Shown: in pieces, positions 41,528 through 42,347 of the stretch
Numbering within the stretch: the first letter of the stretch is position 1
How the letters are laid out: each line of letters opens with the position of its first letter
DNA from: Bradyrhizobium sp. AS23.2
GTDB lineage: Bacteria; Pseudomonadota; Alphaproteobacteria; Rhizobiales; Xanthobacteraceae
Length of the DNA: 42,347 bases
Reading direction: 5' to 3'
Assembly: GCF_001908185.1 (NCBI RefSeq)
Contig: NZ_LGHM01000071.1
Location: forward strand, 1-42,347
The notes under the pieces: model-generated
The model's database searches: none
What the model was told of the DNA's origin: nothing
The model's input: only the letters and a program-made list of their open reading frames with translations
Translations under genes and position numbers: made by a program

Positions 41528-42347
41528 ATGACTGAAACGGCCGATGATCTGAGCGCCCCGCTCGGACAGAACAGCCCGCGCCGGAAACGCCGGCTGCGGT
41601 TGCCGTTCACGGCCATGCAGGCGCTTGCCGTCCTTCTCGGCCTGTTCCTGGTCTCCTTCGCCGGCTTCGCCATCTTCAACAGGGATCCGCTCGGCGGCGA
41701 GCCGATGACGCGGATCGCGATCCGTGAGCCCAAAGCCACGGACCAGAAGCCGGCCGCCTCCAGCCAGGGCCAGGAAAGCAAGCGCGAAATCAAGGAGACG
41801 CCGAAGCAGGCCACCCCGGGCGATCAGAAGACCGTCACCATGATCGACGGCTCCACTGGCGCGCGCCATGACGTGGTGATCGGCAGCGGCGATGCAGCGG
41901 ATATGGGCGAGGCGGCTTCCGCACCGCCGCCCGTCATGGCCGGAATCGATCCGAAGCTTCTGGAGAAATCACGCTACGGCATGATCCCGGTGGTCTCCGA
42001 CGGGCTGAAGCCGTTCAACGTCTATGCGGCGGACGCCGACCGCGCCAAGGCCGCCAGGTTGCCAGTGGTCGCGATCGTGATCGGTGGTCTCGGCGTCGGC
42101 GCCGCCAAGACCACCGACGCCATCATGAAGCTGCCGCCGGCAATTACGCTCGCCTTCACGCCCTATGGCACCGATCCCGGCAAGCTCGCCGAGCGGGCCC
42201 GCGCCCAGCGCCACGAGATCTTCCTCCAGATCCCGATGGAGCCCTACGACTTCCCCGACAACGATCCGGGGCCGCAGACGCTGCTGACCTCGCTCAGTAC
42301 CGACCAGAACATGGACCGCCTGTACTGGCATCTGAGCCGGATGCAGG
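41528..42347 (+). CDS. Divergent polysaccharide deacetylase family protein, N-terminal part
   Basis: The first 273 codons of a gene that leaves the window. MTETADDLSAPLGQNSPRRK is a cytoplasmic tail, followed by a membrane helix (AVLLGLFLVSFAGFAIFN, about 34-51) and a long polar linker rich in Lys/Pro/Gln (to about 150). The NodB-like divergent deacetylase domain begins near LPVVAIVIGGLGVGAAKTTD, with LAFTPYGTDPGKLAERARAQ and HEIFLQIPMEPYDFPDNDPG as characteristic motifs. The family is typically the next gene after envC and ctpA in proteobacteria and is linked to cell-wall or envelope maintenance; the catalytic role is uncertain. An in-frame GTG at 41507 is an alternative start. Confidence 0.92.
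   Translation, partial: MTETADDLSAPLGQNSPRRKRRLRLPFTAMQALAVLLGLFLVSFAGFAIFNRDPLGGEPMTRIAIREPKATDQKPAASSQGQESKREIKETPKQATPGDQKTVTMIDGSTGARHDVVIGSGDAADMGEAASAPPPVMAGIDPKLLEKSRYGMIPVVSDGLKPFNVYAADADRAKAARLPVVAIVIGGLGVGAAKTTDAIMKLPPAITLAFTPYGTDPGKLAERARAQRHEIFLQIPMEPYDFPDNDPGPQTLLTSLSTDQNMDRLYWHLSRMQ

Overview
The window looks like chromosomal DNA of a Bradyrhizobium-type alphaproteobacterium. This rests on high GC, strong G/C third-position bias, frequent TTG/GTG starts, the gene order obgE-proB-proA-nadD-rsfS-rlmH-(EnvC-like)-ctpA, the pair rplU-rpmA, and several short palindromic intergenic repeat families of the kind common in that group. The assignment is inference from gene content and style; no search was run.

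Layout. 1-5.0 kb: the start of a reverse-strand cheA, an unexplained 1-kb gap, a Crp/Fnr-type regulator, a stand-alone Hpt protein, a small conserved-looking ORF, a LuxR-type regulator with a histidine-kinase-like N-terminus that lacks its histidine, and an unrecognised 387-residue protein. Two copies of the box CCGTA-N4-TACGG lie in this stretch, one before the small ORF and one before the LuxR-type gene. 5.6-9.2 kb: a degenerate receiver-EAL protein, and an EamA exporter divergent from a MocR-type regulator with direct repeats between them. 9.7-13.9 kb: an AT-richer accessory block at the 3' end of a tRNA-Ser(CGA) gene. It holds a frameshifted Mrr-type restriction endonuclease, a secreted protein, a lipoprotein, a membrane protein, and a two-gene unit of a HipA-like kinase and a DUF3037 protein.

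14-19 kb: a wrecked alpha/beta hydrolase, an ROK-family protein whose motifs are in circularly permuted order, rplU-rpmA with a clear promoter, structured leader and terminator, a GNAT acetyltransferase, a 199-bp inverted-repeat element and an AraC regulator. 19.2-27 kb: a signalling cluster (FixJ-like regulator, single-domain receiver, PAS histidine kinase), then an AraC regulator, an alpha/beta hydrolase, an NDH-2-like flavoprotein and a metallo-beta-lactamase-fold hydrolase, all on the + strand. 27-34 kb: EamA transporter, MaoC-like protein, ABC-type substrate-binding protein, obgE, a phosphonate monoester hydrolase/sulfatase-like enzyme, a nested repeat cluster and a Bug-type solute receptor. 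34.2-42.3 kb: proB, proA, nadD, rsfS, rlmH, an EnvC-like activator, ctpA and the start of a divergent polysaccharide deacetylase.

How it fits together: the right third is conserved housekeeping (proline and NAD synthesis, ribosome maturation, cell-wall remodelling). The left and middle carry regulators and accessory cargo. The best candidates for undescribed biology are the HipA-like kinase/DUF3037 pair in the tRNA-Ser island, the permuted ROK protein, and the shared palindromic box with its unusual LuxR-type protein.
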